From Otis tarda (Eukaryota; Chordata; Aves; Otidiformes; Otididae), in contig CM048552.1 of NCBI GenBank assembly GCA_026413225.1, positions 142,117,053 to 142,181,052 on the forward strand: a stretch of DNA of 64,000 nt, read 5' to 3'. The notes beneath the pieces were generated by a model. The model saw only the letters and a list, made by a program, of their open reading frames with translations. It did no database searches and was not told the origin of the DNA. The translations under genes and the position numbers were made by a program. This document shows positions 16,203 to 30,900 of this stretch, in pieces; the stretch's first letter is position 1, and every line of letters starts with the position of its first letter.

Positions 16203-18899
16203 CATACTTACTCTGTCTGTGTTGAAATTATTACGTAAAAGCTTTGGGAAATCCTCTTTAGTTTGAAAACCTGTTTCAGGTAATAGTTCCTCTCATACAC
16301 TTACGCTGCACTCTGTAACAGAATAAGCTTGATTTTTTTTTTTTAAAAAAAAAACCTGAATGTGAGAACTTTCGGGGCAGGGGGGGAAGCATGGGTTATA
16401 CTTAATAGAAACCACTCCCATTCTTTGTGCCTGATAGTGTATGATGGGCTGCTGCAAGTGGCTTTTTGCATGAGTCTTAGAAATTGATTTGCAACTTTTC
16501 ATGTGATTTTAAAATGGGAAGTTTTCTGTTGCAGTGCCAGGAGAACCCGAAGTTCTAAGGACAGTCAAAAAGAATACTCTTGCCCTTGGTAAAACAGCTT
16601 AAAATGAAATGTCAAAAAAAAAATCAATACAGAAAGCAACATGGCGTTCATGCAAAAACCCAGGAGCCTAGCAAATGCCTTCAACTTCTGAGTAACCGAT
16701 GTATTGTATTGTTGCTGCTGTTTGGAAATGCTGATGGTGCCGTTGAAGACACTGTTTGGCCTGATCTGTAGCAGTGGTCAGTACCTCTGTGGAAGGTGAA
16801 TTTAATCTGAAATGAGGCTCATTTGAAGAGGTGAAGCTGATGGCGTGTGTGAGATGGGGTATGTGTGCTTCTGTGTAGCTGTAAAATACAGACCAAGGTA
16901 GGTCAGCCTTCAGTGTTCACTGATCGATGTCTAGTTCTGAGAATTGTCAGAAGACCAAAATGAGATTCAATAATTTCTCATACTGCTATCTGAGATAATG
17001 TAATACCTACGTGCCGTTCTTCATATGTATATAATCTTACTTTTGTACTTTGTAATCTGCAAGGATGTGGTAGCGGGACCAGTAAAGGAAAACAAGGTGT
17101 TCATTGTTCCAGTTGTGTTTAAGAAGTCTCCCTGTATCTTGAGAAGGAAATTGCGTCACTGTAGGAGTCATTGAAGGCTGACTGAGCTGTCTCGAGTTCT
17201 TTTGTGTGCCTTCTGAGCTTGCTGTTCAAGATGACATATTTAAATTAACTACTTGGCTTTGGCTTATTATTACCGTCCTCTCCAACACAATTTACCTTTT
17301 TCCCTTCACTGTTGCAGAAGCACTGCTTTCGACACCTGTATGCGAATGTAAGTATGTTACACAGCTGCTTTGTACACAGGCTAATAGCAAACTTTATGTA
17401 CCTACTGCCAGTGCTTTTATCCCGTTCAGTAACGGTAGCTCTCTTGTGGTGTGGGCAGGTCACTTGGTTTTGACCTTGCCAATCAACCTGCTCTTTCAGT
17501 GGGGCTTATATTGATTTGGGGGGGCAGGGGAATAGTTTTTGTCTATATAAATACACTGCTGAAGTTTATTTTCTATATTGGTGGCTGGAAAGGTAGGGGT
17601 AATGACAGAATTTTTCCTGTAACCTCGCTGAGTGTAACGTGGCTCAAACTCTGGAACAAAGAACCAAATACGACAATTAGTTGGGCAGCCCCCCTCCCCT
17701 CTAGAACTAGCTTTTAACCAGAGGAAATACGAAAAGAAATCAATGCAAGTGTGGATGTTTGTTTTAAGTAGAACTGCAATTTACCTATGCTGTGCTTTCA
17801 GCATGTACTACTTGGTGTTCATTTTTTTTTTAAGCATATGGCTTCCCTTCGTCATGCAGCAGCAATTTTCAGTGTGTGATTATACAGTGTGGGAACAAAA
17901 GAGGCAAACAATAAATGAGACTTTTAAAAAAAGCATTTGTTTTCTGCCTTATTGAAACACTTGGTGAAATGCATTTATTTTGAAAAATATTTTTAACAGA
18001 AAAATACCTGGAATTTGTAAAAGAAAATACTGGCATCTAAAGCCTATATTATTTTTAAAAGACATTGGAAATGAGGCTTGCACACTTTGAAGGGAATAAA
18101 AAAAATGCATTGGTATGAGAGAATCTTTACATTTAAAAACTAGTTATTAAATCTTCTCACAGATTTTATTCCAATTCTCACAACTTACGCTGGATTTTTT
18201 AAGACTTCAATACTGTCAAAGTTAAGTCTGTATTAATATTGCGGAGGTTCACAGTTGCATTGGAAGTACTGAGCTCGTTAAATGGCCGACCAGCAGTGCA
18301 GCATTAATATTTACTTTTGGCAAGTGTCATTTTAGCTGCCGTTTTCTGTTTTGCATGAAGTGTATTGAATATACTGTGACAGTTTGGTATCGCTGGTTGT
18401 AAGGCTGAAAGGCAATTTTAAATGTATCTTTGAGTAGCTGGTTTCCCCTTCAGAAAATACTCTGTGTATATAAAAATGGTAAGCTTGGAACATTGAACTA
18501 CTGTTGTGTTTTTGAGCAGTTGTATTGTCCTATAGAAAATATTTACATTCAGGAAAGAAGCATCGTAGCAATGAAGACAGGAAATATTAACAAGTCTCTT
18601 CTGTGTTGTGGATGAGAGGCCTTATTTCGCATTGCGAAGAAAATCCCAGCAAGGTTTAAGTAAGCCTTCACAGCAGGAGTGTGCAGAAAAACTTAGCTGC
18701 CAGGCATGATGGTTTTGAACAAAGGGAAAAATTTTGCTGGTTGTGTCCACTTCCCCCCCCCACCCCATTTTAGGTGGGATAAATAGTTTTATAGATCGTG
18801 ACACTCATTTCCAGTCTGCTGTGAAGTATTCCTTGCTTGTCAGGGGAATCCATAATTTTCTTTCATGTTGAGGAATCCAAGTGTGGGTTTTCTGGCATG
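16203..18899. other. Convergent intergenic region between SLC25A6 and IL3RA
   Basis: No splice-bounded coding exon is seen. The right part probably holds the IL3RA 3' UTR on the minus strand: minus-strand AATAAA signals occur at 18165-18170 and 17974-17979. A T12/A10 palindromic run lies at 16333-16354. Confidence 0.45.
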
Positions 18900-18968
18900 T
18901 TAAGTCATCTCTTCAACCATAGTTATTTCCTCGGTATAGCGTGTTTTTGTTAGGCTCACATATTCCAT
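18900..18968 (-). CDS. IL3RA: Proposed last coding exon of IL3RA
   Basis: Acceptor CTTTAG is followed in phase 0 by [20 protein letters not shown] and a stop shortly after (TAA at 18902-18900). The box-1 exon (23511-23439) ends in phase 0, so the splice keeps frame across a 4.47 kb intron that contains two CR1 copies. Support comes from the paralogue: the last exon of the CSF2RA gene at 55817-55743 has the same phase and a similar EEI-rich C-terminus. Human IL3RA and CSF2RA also end in short tails with a terminal EVxxVxE-like segment. Less certain than the other exons because it is short and distant. Confidence 0.68.
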   Translation of the reverse strand: MEYVSLTKTRYTEEITMVEEMT

Positions 18969-21900
18969 CTAAAGAGGGGGGGGAAAAGGCGTTAGCCTGT
19001 AACATGCAATAAGCTGCAGAGTCACCGTTGATCAGAGAGAACATTTCTAGAAGTTAGTACTAAAGGCACCTCCTCTTGCTGTTTTAATACATATGAGAAG
19101 GGCTTGCAAAGCAGGAGGTAAGTATAGTTTAAGGACAGTTAAGGATTTTTTTTTTTACCTTTAACATACATGATCAGTGCTATTTTCAGCTGGTGGGGAA
19201 AAGTATAAAAGTTAATTTAAATACTGGACATCCTTCTGCGTGTTATCTGTATATAGGGATTAACTAGACTGCACAAAATGTTTTGGTTGCTATTGCAGAC
19301 TTTTATGTTGATTAACCTTGAGTTCCGCAAGAGTTTAAGTTGTGGGGTGGTATTGTAGTGCTGATACAGGGCTTGGGGCTCAAAATATGGAGGGGAGATG
19401 GGACCCGGTGAGATGCATCTGTGGGTCCTGAGGGAATTGGCAAACGAAGGTGCCAAGCTGCTGGCCATTGTATTTGAGAAGTCATGGCAGTCTGGTGAGG
19501 TCCCAGATGACTGGAAGAAGGGTATCATAACCCCCATTTTTAAACAGGGAAACAAGGAAGACTGGGGAGCAACAGGCTAGTCAGCCTCACTTCTAGCTGG
19601 TAAGGTCACAGAACAGATTCTCCTGAAAACCATGCTAAGGCACATGGAAAACAAGGTGGTTTGTGACAGCCAATATGACTTCACTAAGGGCAAATTGTGC
19701 TTGACCAATTTTGTGTCTTTCTATAAAGGGGTTACAGCATCAGTGGATAAGGGACAAGCACGTGATGTCACCTACCTGAACTTGTGCAACGCATTTGACA
19801 CTGTCCTGCACCACATCCTTCTATCTAAACTGGAGAGATGTGGGTTTGACAGGTGGACCACTCGGTGGATAAGGAAGTGGCTGGATGCCCGTACTCAGAG
19901 TGCTGATCAACAGCTCAATGTTCAAGTGGAGACTGATGATAAGTGGCTTTCTTCAGGGGTCTGTATTAAGCCTGGCCCTATTTAACATGTTTGTTGGCGA
20001 CGTGGACAGAGTGCACTCTCAGCAAGTTTGCTGATGACAAGAAGCTGTGTAGTGGTTTTGACATGCTGGAGGGTAGGGATGGCATCCAGAGGAACCCTGC
20101 CAGGCTGGAGAGCTGGGCCCATCAGAACCTCATGAAGTTCAGCCAGGACAAGTGCAAGGTCCGGCACATCGGTTGGGGCAATCTGAGGCACAAATACAGG
20201 CTAGGTGGAGAAAAGGTTGAGAGGAGACCTGAGGAGAAGGACTTGGGAGCGATGGTGGACATGAAGCTCAACATGAGCTAGTAATGTGCCCTTGCAGCCT
20301 GGAAGGCCAACCACATCCTGGGCTGCATCAAGAGGAGTGTGGCCAGCAGCAGGTCAAGGAAGTGATTCTCCCCCTCTACTATGCTCTGGTGAGACCCACC
20401 TGGAGTACTGTGTCCAGTTCTGGAGCCCCCAACATAAGAAGGACATGGACCAGTTGGAGAAGGACCAGAGGAGGGCCATGAAGATGATCAGAGGGCTGGA
20501 GCACCTTTCCTATGAAGACAGGCTGAGAGAGTTGGGGCTGTTCAGCCTGGAGAAGAGGAGGCTCTGGGGAGACCTTATAGCAGTCTTCCAGTACCTCAAG
20601 GGGGCCTTCAGGAAGGACGGGGAGAAACTCTTCAGTAGGGCATGTTGTGATAGGATGAAAGGTAATGGTTTTAAAATAGAGGGAGGTAGATTTAGATTGG
20701 ATATTAGGGAAAATTTTTTTACAATGAGAGTTGTAGAACACTGGAACAGGTTGCCCAGAGAGGTGGTGGATGCCCCATCCCTGGAAACATTCAAGGCCAG
20801 GTTGGCGGGGCTCTGAGCAACCTGATCTGGTTGGAAATGTCCCTTGTCCTTGCAGGGGGGTTGAACTAGATGACCTTTAAACGTCCCTTCCCATCCTAAC
20901 TATTCTACGATTCTATGAGATAAATTTGATTTTTTAAAAAAAGTGGGAGGGGGAAGGAAAAAAAGGCTTACTATCATATTGAGGGTATGTTTTAGAACAT
21001 CAGACCAGGATGTCTTTGTGGGGAATTTAATCTAGGAAATCTAGTAGATCTCTGGAAATCTAGTAAGCACTGCAGAACTTCATAGTCATAGCATTTTATG
21101 CTACTCGGCCATTCTCTGAGGAAAACTCTTGCCTGCATGCAAAGTATGTCTTGCAAGTTCTTGGAATGTGTTTACTTCAGGAAAAGGGAAAAACAAAGTA
21201 TAGATCTAAGTGAGGATGACCAAGAAGTGAAGGAAGATGAATAAAATAGAACGGATTAGAGGAATGCAAGGTGTGTGAGGTACTAAATGAACTCGTTGGT
21301 AGGATCTTACCCACAGCAAACAGGAAAACTGGCGGTTCCCTAACATGAATGTTAAGGACAGAAGTGCAAATTCAGTGCAGAAAGGCTGGGGTTGTAAACT
21401 GAGGTTTTTCAGTGATCTAAAGAAAATTTGTCTTCTGAAACAGGACAACTAATGAGAAAATATGGAAAGTCATCCTGTAAGTAGAGATAAAATGAGGAAA
21501 TGCTTTATAAAGGTGTTAGCAAAGGACATTACAGGTTTAAAAATAACTCATAAATGTGTTAGCACTAAATGCCAGGAAGAGATAGTCCTGGTACTCTGTG
21601 GAGGAGAGCTCTCCTGAGATAACCTGTTTGTGCTTCATTATCCACTTTGAAGAATTACAGCATTCAATCCGTGTTGGATACCTGAGTGTGGGGAGCAGAG
21701 GTAAAATCAAACTAGGTTTTAAGGCTAGATTAAAACAGGCAAAGAAGAGTCTGGAAACTGTTTAGAAGCGTCAGAGGCTGACTAATTACCTTCACGGTGC
21801 CTGTTGGCAGGTACGAGGCAACCTGAGCTGAGGGCTTCGCTTGAACTCTGACAGGTGTGGCTGATAAGTTGCTGCCTGTGTGGAAGTGCCCGTGCCACCG

Positions 21901-24900
21901 TTTACAAAACCACATCCACAAAGGCTTCTGGGTTGTAGTGGAGGGATGTGAGTAATCCTGGTAGTATCTGTCCAGGAATTTGGAAGCCCCTCAAGTTTAG
22001 AATAAAGCAAACAATCTGGAGGATCGGCAGTTTTTGAAGAACTGTTTGCTACTTTACTAGCAATTACTATTTAATAATTTTATGAACTATGGGCTGCTGC
22101 TCTGTAGCCTTAGCTCTGGCAGCCTGATATGAAGTGAGGTATCAGGTATTTATGACTTAAGATGTAGAAGGAAACTCATCCAAGTTAGATTGCTACGTGC
22201 CTTCTATTAAAGCCAAAGATGCTAGGACCAAAGCAAAATAAGTTAGGACAATGTGCTAGTATATAGTTGCCAAAAGTGGAAAATTTTAGTAGTAATTGCT
22301 TTGAGGTTTCTTTGTTAAAAATTGATGGAAAATTTGTGTCACTTTTGGAAGCCTCGTTGAAAAGGGTGGTGTTGCCCACTGAAACGTAGGCAATAAACAA
22401 CTAGCCTGATTGACTGACTTACAAGTACATCTTTGCTTCAGGTAGCTGATACAAAGCATTCCCTTACTATGCAGACACTTCAGGTGGAAGAATGAGAAGA
22501 GAAGCATGAATGTTTGAAGCCTGGTTGTCATGGCACGTGAAGGAAGACTGAAAGAGTTAGTTGCTGTTGGCTGTGCAAGTGACTGTTGAGACGTGATAAA
22601 CAGGAAAGGAATAAAGATAAGATGCAAAGGATTTTCAGTGCAGTAAAAAAAAGCTTTATATGAGTAGAGATTAAATTAAACATTAGAATAGACTGCATAG
22701 GGATGTTATAGGACAACGATTGAACCCAATTTGCACAAAACACCAAAATTGTCATAAATAATTCTATGCTGAAGCAAAGAGGAAGGCTAGTTAAGCTGAT
22801 GAGACTTTCCAGCCCTGCTTTTTATGATTCAATGTGACAGGTTTTTTCACATGGGTATAGGTCAGACTCATAAAATATATATTCACGTTGTATTACAATC
22901 ATTGATATTTGAAAATGCTAATGGCAAATTCTTTCCCACTCAGGTTGTTTTCTGAGTATGAACAGCAACCTAGCAAAACTGGTACACACAGAAATTACTG
23001 TGTGTATTTGGTCAGGCACTGGAATGGCCTGCCCAGGGAGGTGGTGGAGTCGCCGTCCCTGGCAGTGTTCAAGAGGCGGCTTGATGAGAAGCTACAAGAT
23101 ATGGTTTAGTAGCTGTGACAGCAATGGTAGTGGGAAGACGGTTGGACTAGATGATCTTGTAGGTCCCATCCAACCATGTGATTCTATGATTCTGTGATAC
23201 TGGTCTCAGTAAAAGTGATGACTGATCTTAAAATATGGCTGCAGATACGTACAGAATAATCACTGGTCTCAGCACTGGCATAGAGCATTTCTAGTTTTAA
23301 AGCAGCATATTTTGCATGGGAGCAAATTCGCTTTTAATGGACCAAATTAAGTTCTCATCTTTATATACCGGTATTCTAGCCTTTGGCCCAGCATGGTTTA
23401 TAGTTAACAAATTTGACTGAATTAAAAAGAAAGCATACCTGGAAGTCTTTATCGGTTGATGCATTAAATTTGTCTCTTGGTTGTGGAATGGCAGAAAATA
23501 TGCTTTTGAAACTGCAGTACCTTTGGGTAGAAAATGGGATTGTGAAGAAATTAAAAATACACAATCATTAAGGATTTTTTTTACTTTCAAGATTAAATAG
23601 CTATTGCTGTACAAACCACTTAAGTGAGAAGGAAAATATTTTGAGTGTAGACTGATGGGTAGATATCTTACCACTTGGGTAACTAAATTTATTTTGTGAT
23701 GAGAGTCACAGTAAATACTTTATTAAACAATGACTTTCAATAAATCACGACATAACTTTCTTCTGCCACTGCGTGAGAAGTTTTATCAAAATAACGACGT
23801 ATTCATTTGTCCTCATTCCTTCTTGTCTGGTACTGTATGAAGCCAATAGCTTCAAAGCAATGTGGATGTTAAATGCTTAAAAGTAAGAACAGAAATATTT
23901 TTGTGGGATCTAGTGGAATCAATAGCTTACTGACTTAAACATCCTTTTCCCCCTTTTTCACCTGTAGTGATTTTGCGTGTCGAAGTGGCATCCACAACAA
24001 TACTGGTAATAGTACTTCATGACATTAATAATCAAGTTAAGTTTGTAGGTAGGAAAGTAGGAGCTAGGAGGAATGTGTTTAATAGAAATAATACTATACC
24101 AGTAGTTTCTACATCAAGAAGGTTGATTTACCTTTTGAAAAGATAGTACTGGAGCACTGTCACTGAGATTGTTCCAAGTGCTATCAGAAATAAAATCACA
24201 AAAATAAAGTAATCTTCTCCTCGACCTGAAACATCCAAGAGAGAAATATCTTAGCATGCCAAAAAGGTACCTCTGTGACTGTCAGTAACGAATGCAAATT
24301 TCACTCAATTGTTTGAGTAATCTGAAGGACTTCAACTTGACATCTTATAGAACCTTGTAAAAAAGTTCAGGTACACTTGACATGTTTTAAGCCATTTCAA
24401 ACATTTAAAACGTAGAGGATTAAAAAAAAAAACAAACCCAACCAGAAAAAAAGAAGTAAAAAAGAAGTGTCAGGGAATGAAAAATAGAGCAAAAGTGGTG
24501 AAACTGTAAAAAGTGTGTTGAGGAAAGGGTGAAAAGGAAGATGTAGATGGAGGTGGATGATATTAATGTCAAAAACTCTAAAAACTGAAAGGTAGCCTCA
24601 GCACTCCATATTGAAGAGAAGACTGGGTCTCAGCCTGTTTCTGTGGCCTTGGCATCTGAGAAACTGCTAAGGCAGTTTCTATTTTTTACAATCCCAACTA
24701 ATCAAAGGCTAATGTCAGCCTCCATCGCTGTAGTACTTAACCATCTCCTCCACATTAAAAATCTCCACTCGGTTCCTTCTATGTGACTGAGTAAGAATTA
24801 AAATTTTATTTTTATCTGTGAGTGCGAGGGAAAAAGGGAGGCAAACATGTTAATACTGGAAAAAAAAAATCTATATTCAGATGATATTTCAGTCTTACCA

Positions 24901-27900
24901 AACTCAACAGGTTCACTCCATTCCCCCCAGTTTGAGCTTACGAGACAGTTTTTTCCACTTGCTCTGATTTTCAGAATGTATCTTTTTTTCTCATTGTAAT
25001 TTTGGAATTCATATCTGTCAATCGTTACCTAAAATCAAAGAAATCAGACTGTATGTTTCACCCCATAAGAAAATATAATAAAATTTGAGTTTAAGTTTCC
25101 TGGTACAGTTTCTATAAAAAATTAACTTGTATGATTTTGTAGGTATGTAGTAGTTAAATGTTCTCCTCACATTTAAACTCATGATAAATTAGTTCATCCT
25201 GCCACTGAATCTTTCTGGTATTTGAAGTTCAAAGTTTAATTTTGAAGTTTATTTGGTCTTTAATTTATTATGCTTTAAGGACACTGTTTCATGTCCTTGT
25301 TTATGGATCCTAAAAAAACCCAGAAGAGCAGAAAGCTGAAACTGGAGAAGCATCCTCTAAATTCACCTTGCAGCCTTTGCAGGGATTAATCATGCAAAGA
25401 ATATTCCTTGGACGGTGTCTGTCTGTCTTTGCCAAACAGACAATGTTTTTGAGACACTCCTATAATGGATATGTATCATCTGGCCTCTTCATACCTTTAT
25501 ACAGTCTGGGATCTGCCAAGTCTAAGGTGCTCCCAGGGCTGAGAGGACCACAGAGTTGCACGAAGACTGACAGTGTGCATTAACTGCCACAGGTTTTGAA
25601 GATCTCTACTTTAGCTGTCCTAAACCACAGTGGTATATTTCCACCAACAGATACGAGAGAGAGAATGTTTCCAATTTGCATTAATCAAAATGTCATGTCT
25701 GTCTTAATCAAATCACAATCTATTTGTGCGATAAATGGAAAGTATGAAGTTTTGTGAAATGCAGGGAAAATGCTGCCTAGTGTAAGCTACCCCGTCCAGA
25801 AGGAGTATATTAAGTTTACACATAAAGATACCACAGGAGCATATTTTCCTGAATTCTCATTGCTATATTGATGGAAAAATTATAGTTCTAGATGTAACTA
25901 TATTCTATATAATGGTATTTATATGCTTAAGTAGGCAAAAGCACAAATTTGTATAGGACAAGAATACTTACTATTATAGGAGGATCCTTTTTCTCTTCTT
26001 TGGGCTCATCCTGCAAACCAAAGACAAATCTTAATTTATTTTTTTTTTTGTGTGTGTCAAATAATCAAATATTTCTCTCTTTTTTGTTTTCATTTTCTTG
26101 CTTGTAAAGATCATAAGTAATTTTAAACTGAAAAATCAATTGTATATTTTGCTCCAGTATCAGAATATAGCATGTTATTCAGAGTTTTGGCTTCCTCCAT
26201 TTCATTTCAGAAAAGGAGGGAAACATGAATTATTTATCAGTGGTTGTGAGAAGCTGTATTTGCCTCTAAGGGCATATTTACACTCGGCATTCTCATGCAG
26301 CAGTATATCCAGGTTACATGAAATCATCCTCCGAACAGCAGATCTGGAAACTGTGAGTTCACAATAGCTTGATAACATGGGGCAGAACATTGATATGAAC
26401 AGCAAACTTACCCTCCTTCCAGTCCAAGTCTCTGTTAGATATCTGAATGATCCATACTCAGGGGCTCTCCCCAAAGTACTATACAGAGCTACTTACACAT
26501 CTTATACAATCAAAACTTAAATTAACTATAATCAAACACGGACCTGGATCAAAGAACCTGAAAATTTTGCAAAAAGAATAGGTTCAAAAATGAGTGAACA
26601 AATTCAACAGCAGTGATTTTAGTAAGGATACCAGAAAACAGTGAAAAGCTGATGTCCTGGAAAGATCTATCACATGTAATGTCAGAAGGATAGCTGACAT
26701 TACGGAAAAGTCAGAAAGATGTTATTGGAAGCGATATCTCATTTCAGACAACACACTCACCGCATATGTTGCATTATAAAATAGTCTAGCATTTCCCCAT
26801 TACTCATTGTCAGATGAGCTCTTTCTGCTTAGGTCATGATGGAAGTCATCAGCCTGTGCTGTGAACCGGGAGGGTGCAAATCAGTTGCTTGAACTTTAGG
26901 TGTCCAGTGCCATTTTAGCTCCTCTGGGGTCTCCTGCCTTACCTCTGACTGCCCCTCCCAAAAGCTGTGAGTTATGTCTGCCATCTCCATGTAGGTGCCT
27001 CCAGTACCTATAGGACCTTAGGGGGCATGAGGCACCTGCTGCTCTCAATGTGCATTGACTGTTTCGGGATATCGCTGCTCCTTTGCAGACACCTACACGA
27101 AGGTGTCTCAGTCGGTGAGATGGATTTCACACCCACATGTAGGAAGCTATGGAACTCAACCCATTCTGCCTGCAGCATGGGAAATAAGAGTTAATGTATA
27201 TTTCTTTAAAAGAAATGTTTTAATAAAATGACTTTAGTCATATGCTGTAACCTGTATCTTTATATAAAAAATTCTAAGTTTTTCACCCAAGATCTTACTG
27301 TCAAATTATACCAGCCAGCTGGAAAGCTAAGTGTACTGCAATTGCTCCTTGAAATAGCTGCCAAGGTAGATACCATTAATGCATGCAAGATACAAAGTAC
27401 AGAGAATCCAAACAGCATGCAAACTGCAGGCCTTGTTTTGAATGATTTGATGAGCTGTAAAGGGGGCTTACAGAAAAGACGAGGAGAAACTCTTTAGCAG
27501 AGTGTGTTTTGATAGGACAAGGGGTAATGGTTTTAAAATAGAAGGAAGCAGATTCAGACTGGACATGAAGAAAAAAAAATACACTGAGGGTGGTGGAACA
27601 GTGGAACAGGTTGCCCAGACAGGTGGTGGATGCCCCATCCCTGGAAGCATTCAAGGCCAGGTTGGAGGGGGCTCTGAGCAACCTAATCTAGTTGGAGATG
27701 TCCCTGCTTCTTGCAGGGGGGTTGGACTAGATGACCTTTAAAGATCCCTTCCAACCCTAACTGTTCTATGATCTATGATTGCTTTATTGCAGTTGTGTAT
27801 TTTTCTTTAACCCTTATCTGATCTTTCCTGTAATGGTCTTGTGTTACAAATGCCTGAGGAATTGATACTACAGTAAGCTTCTGAGCTGTGACTGGGGAAT

Positions 27901-30900
27901 GGGGTAGGTAGGGAACCCTAATTTGTCATAGTGCAGATGTTATCCAAGTGTGGAAATCATGTAATGGTGAAACAGGTATCGCAGGCAGGGGGAGGAAGAG
28001 TGCTATTTCTTGCCTCCTTGTCAAACTCATGGGCTCAAAGAATTTTCCTGCCCTTTGTCCTTAGGGGTGTTAAAACCAGATCCTTCAGGCACTGAGATTT
28101 GTGGAGGAGGATTTGATACCTCAGCCTCTCTGCTTCATCATATTTGGTGGAAACCAGACAAACCTCAGCTATGGTGAAGTGATACACTCTGCATTATCCT
28201 GTACTTTTCCTGTGGCCATTATGGTAAACTGGTAGTGAGCTGCCTATAGCATAGGAGAAATCCCGGCTTGGTTTAGGTACATACGTGTTCACATCTGAGT
28301 TAGCCATCTTAGATTCCTCTTATAGGTGATGGAAAGAAATAAGCACTTTAAGGATGAGATTTGTCTGTCATCTGCTTTGGAAGGAGATGGGTAACACCAC
28401 GTCTGACTGCAGAGAGAGTAGAGCGTATCTCACTGAAAAGCAAACGTTCTCTCAACCAGAGTTGAGGTGAAGAAGGACAGTGTCTGAGGGAAGGCTGCCA
28501 AAGGGCAACAGCAGGGTGAGGATGAGAGGCCCTGGCCTGGGCTGGAGGCTGCCACCAAGGCAGTGCCCTCATTGCAGATCGCAGGCTGCCATCATGCAGC
28601 CATCTCCTGTGAGATGTCCTCATGCAGAAAAGCATCCCAGGTGCTCTCCCAGTCTTTGGACAGGGACTCCTCATAACATTTCCCTGCTCCCCTCTGCCTT
28701 CTGCTTTGCACCTCTGATTAATTTGAAGCAAGGCCATGAGCGGTGAGATGCAAGACCAGTGGAACTGGAGCAGGAGGATGCCACGGCTTATGAGAGAGAA
28801 ATTAATAAATAAAGGAAACAGAAGTTTGCACATTATAGATATGCATGTACGTAGGTACGGTGCCAAATACAAACCAAGAAATTGTTTTTACCTTATTTTG
28901 TATGCTGATTTCATACTGAAAACACTCTACGCTTTCCACATGACTTGTATTGGGTGGCTGCCATGTGATTATGCAGCCCACTGGATTTCTAGTACAGTTG
29001 GCAGTGACGTTTAGTGGAGGAGTGAGTATTTCTGGAAAGAAATGAAGTTATTAGTGTAGATATGGTCAGTAATCAGCTACAACTCATGTTCATAGCAAAG
29101 TACATGTGAAGTTGAGGCAACCAATGTACAACTGTGTGCTACTGATGTTAACAAACATTATCTGGTAAACAGGAGTAAAATACAGTAGCAAAACTTGGGA
29201 ATACATTACTTGTTGGACATCTGAAGTAACTGAGGTGCATGTAATAAAAAGTATGAAAGATTTTGTGTAATTCAAAAGTACAATCGGCAGAGTGTCATTT
29301 TCTTCCACATCTAAATTTCACATTGACAATGCAAGTCGCGGTAGGAAAAAAGATGGAAGTTTTTGTGCATCTTCTATTCAGATAGAAGATGAAGTCATCT
29401 GAATTTGAGGGCCTACAATATACTTGGCTAGGTGTGATCTAAGTGTCTAATCACTGTAGTCAGTGGAGACCTCACCAGTAGTGCCCATGATGTCTGTGAA
29501 GTCGTTTGGCATACCATGGAGCAGGCGTGCTCAACTGAATAGCTCTGAGCTTCAGCTGCAGGCAGGAGTCAGTCTCAAGCTGTGCATTTCAGAGCATATA
29601 GGACACCCAGGAGGACCCTGTTCTCTCACAGGTCCTGGGCCACGTCTGCAAGCCTTGTCGATGCCTCAAGTGTCTGAGGCTGTCTCAAGTGGCTCTAGTG
29701 GCATGTTTTTAGGCAACTGAATCCTGTCCCAGATCTCTATCAGAGCTTAAACATCTAGGTCACACCTAAGTACCCACATGTTTAACTAATGCAGTCTTAA
29801 TTTGCAAGTTGAACCCTCCCTCTGGTTTTAGGACAGAGCTCAGGAGAGCCTTTTGTGGCTCTCAGAGAGTTGTGGAATTAAGGGATAGCAAAATGACCCC
29901 ATCAGAAAGGTGGCCTTGAAAGTCTAACCATTGTGTTTCATCACTTGGATCCCATGGATATGTTCACACCACTTCTCTGAGCCACTATTCCAGGCTGCCT
30001 CTGCCTTTGCTTGTTTTAGGTATTTTTTTTGGAACTAAATTCTGTCAGCTATCAGGAGCGAAGTTCGTCCTGCAGGGCAGCATCCTGTGATGGCTACAGG
30101 CTCTGTTTTATTCTTCTCTTATCTTCAGAGAAAAATTCTCCACCTCCTTATTTTATAAAACACTAATAAAACAGCAGTCTTCACTTACCAATCTCGTACA
30201 GTTTAATGTACTCATCGTAGAATTGGATCAAGGAATCGTTGCTAGACCCGTTCACAAGGAAGTAACCTGTTTCACCCTCTATCTTCACATTTTGGAATCT
30301 ACATCCCATATTTCTGCTGTTTTCATCTTTAATGTAAAGCTCACATTCCATTGCATCATCATATCTGTATATAGCAAGGTATTTCAGTTAAACATGGGCA
30401 GTGCGATGTGTCAAATCAGAATTCAGACTTCCCTAGACTCAAGCAGACCTACTTACCTTGATTTCTGCCAGTAGAGAAAATATTGGGTATCTCCTGGAGC
30501 ATCCCTGCCTGCCTGCCAGGTGCAGTTCATGAGGGAAACATTATAAATCACACAGGAGAAGTTTTCAATGGCCGACCCATTCATGCCTGCCAACACAGGA
30601 ATATCTGTGATGAGGGAAAATCGTGTGACTTGTCCAAGCTGGAGGATCTTGGCACACGCTTAGATATGTTAGGCACCTGCAGCTCCAGCTGGTTATTGCT
30701 TGGGTTAGACATGACAGCGGAAAGAAAGTGGGACTCCCACCCTATTTTGGCTGCATCTGCACTGTGAAACCTGGGAGTGAGTAGAGCATTCACACAGGTA
30801 AAGGAAGGCACATCATTGCTTTCTAAGACCATCCTTGGTGCTACAGGGAGAAGTATTTTTCCTTTTAAAATTAATGCTCAGATATCCACTCCTGAGGTGC

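Noticed and set aside
20286..20816. 176-codon open frame resembling many database proteins
   Set aside because: It is the C-terminus of CR1 ORF2, often misannotated as a host gene.
28348..28872. 174-codon minus-strand frame beside an IL3RA exon
   Set aside because: Low-complexity, no recognisable domain, lies within an intron whose flanking exons join in phase without it.
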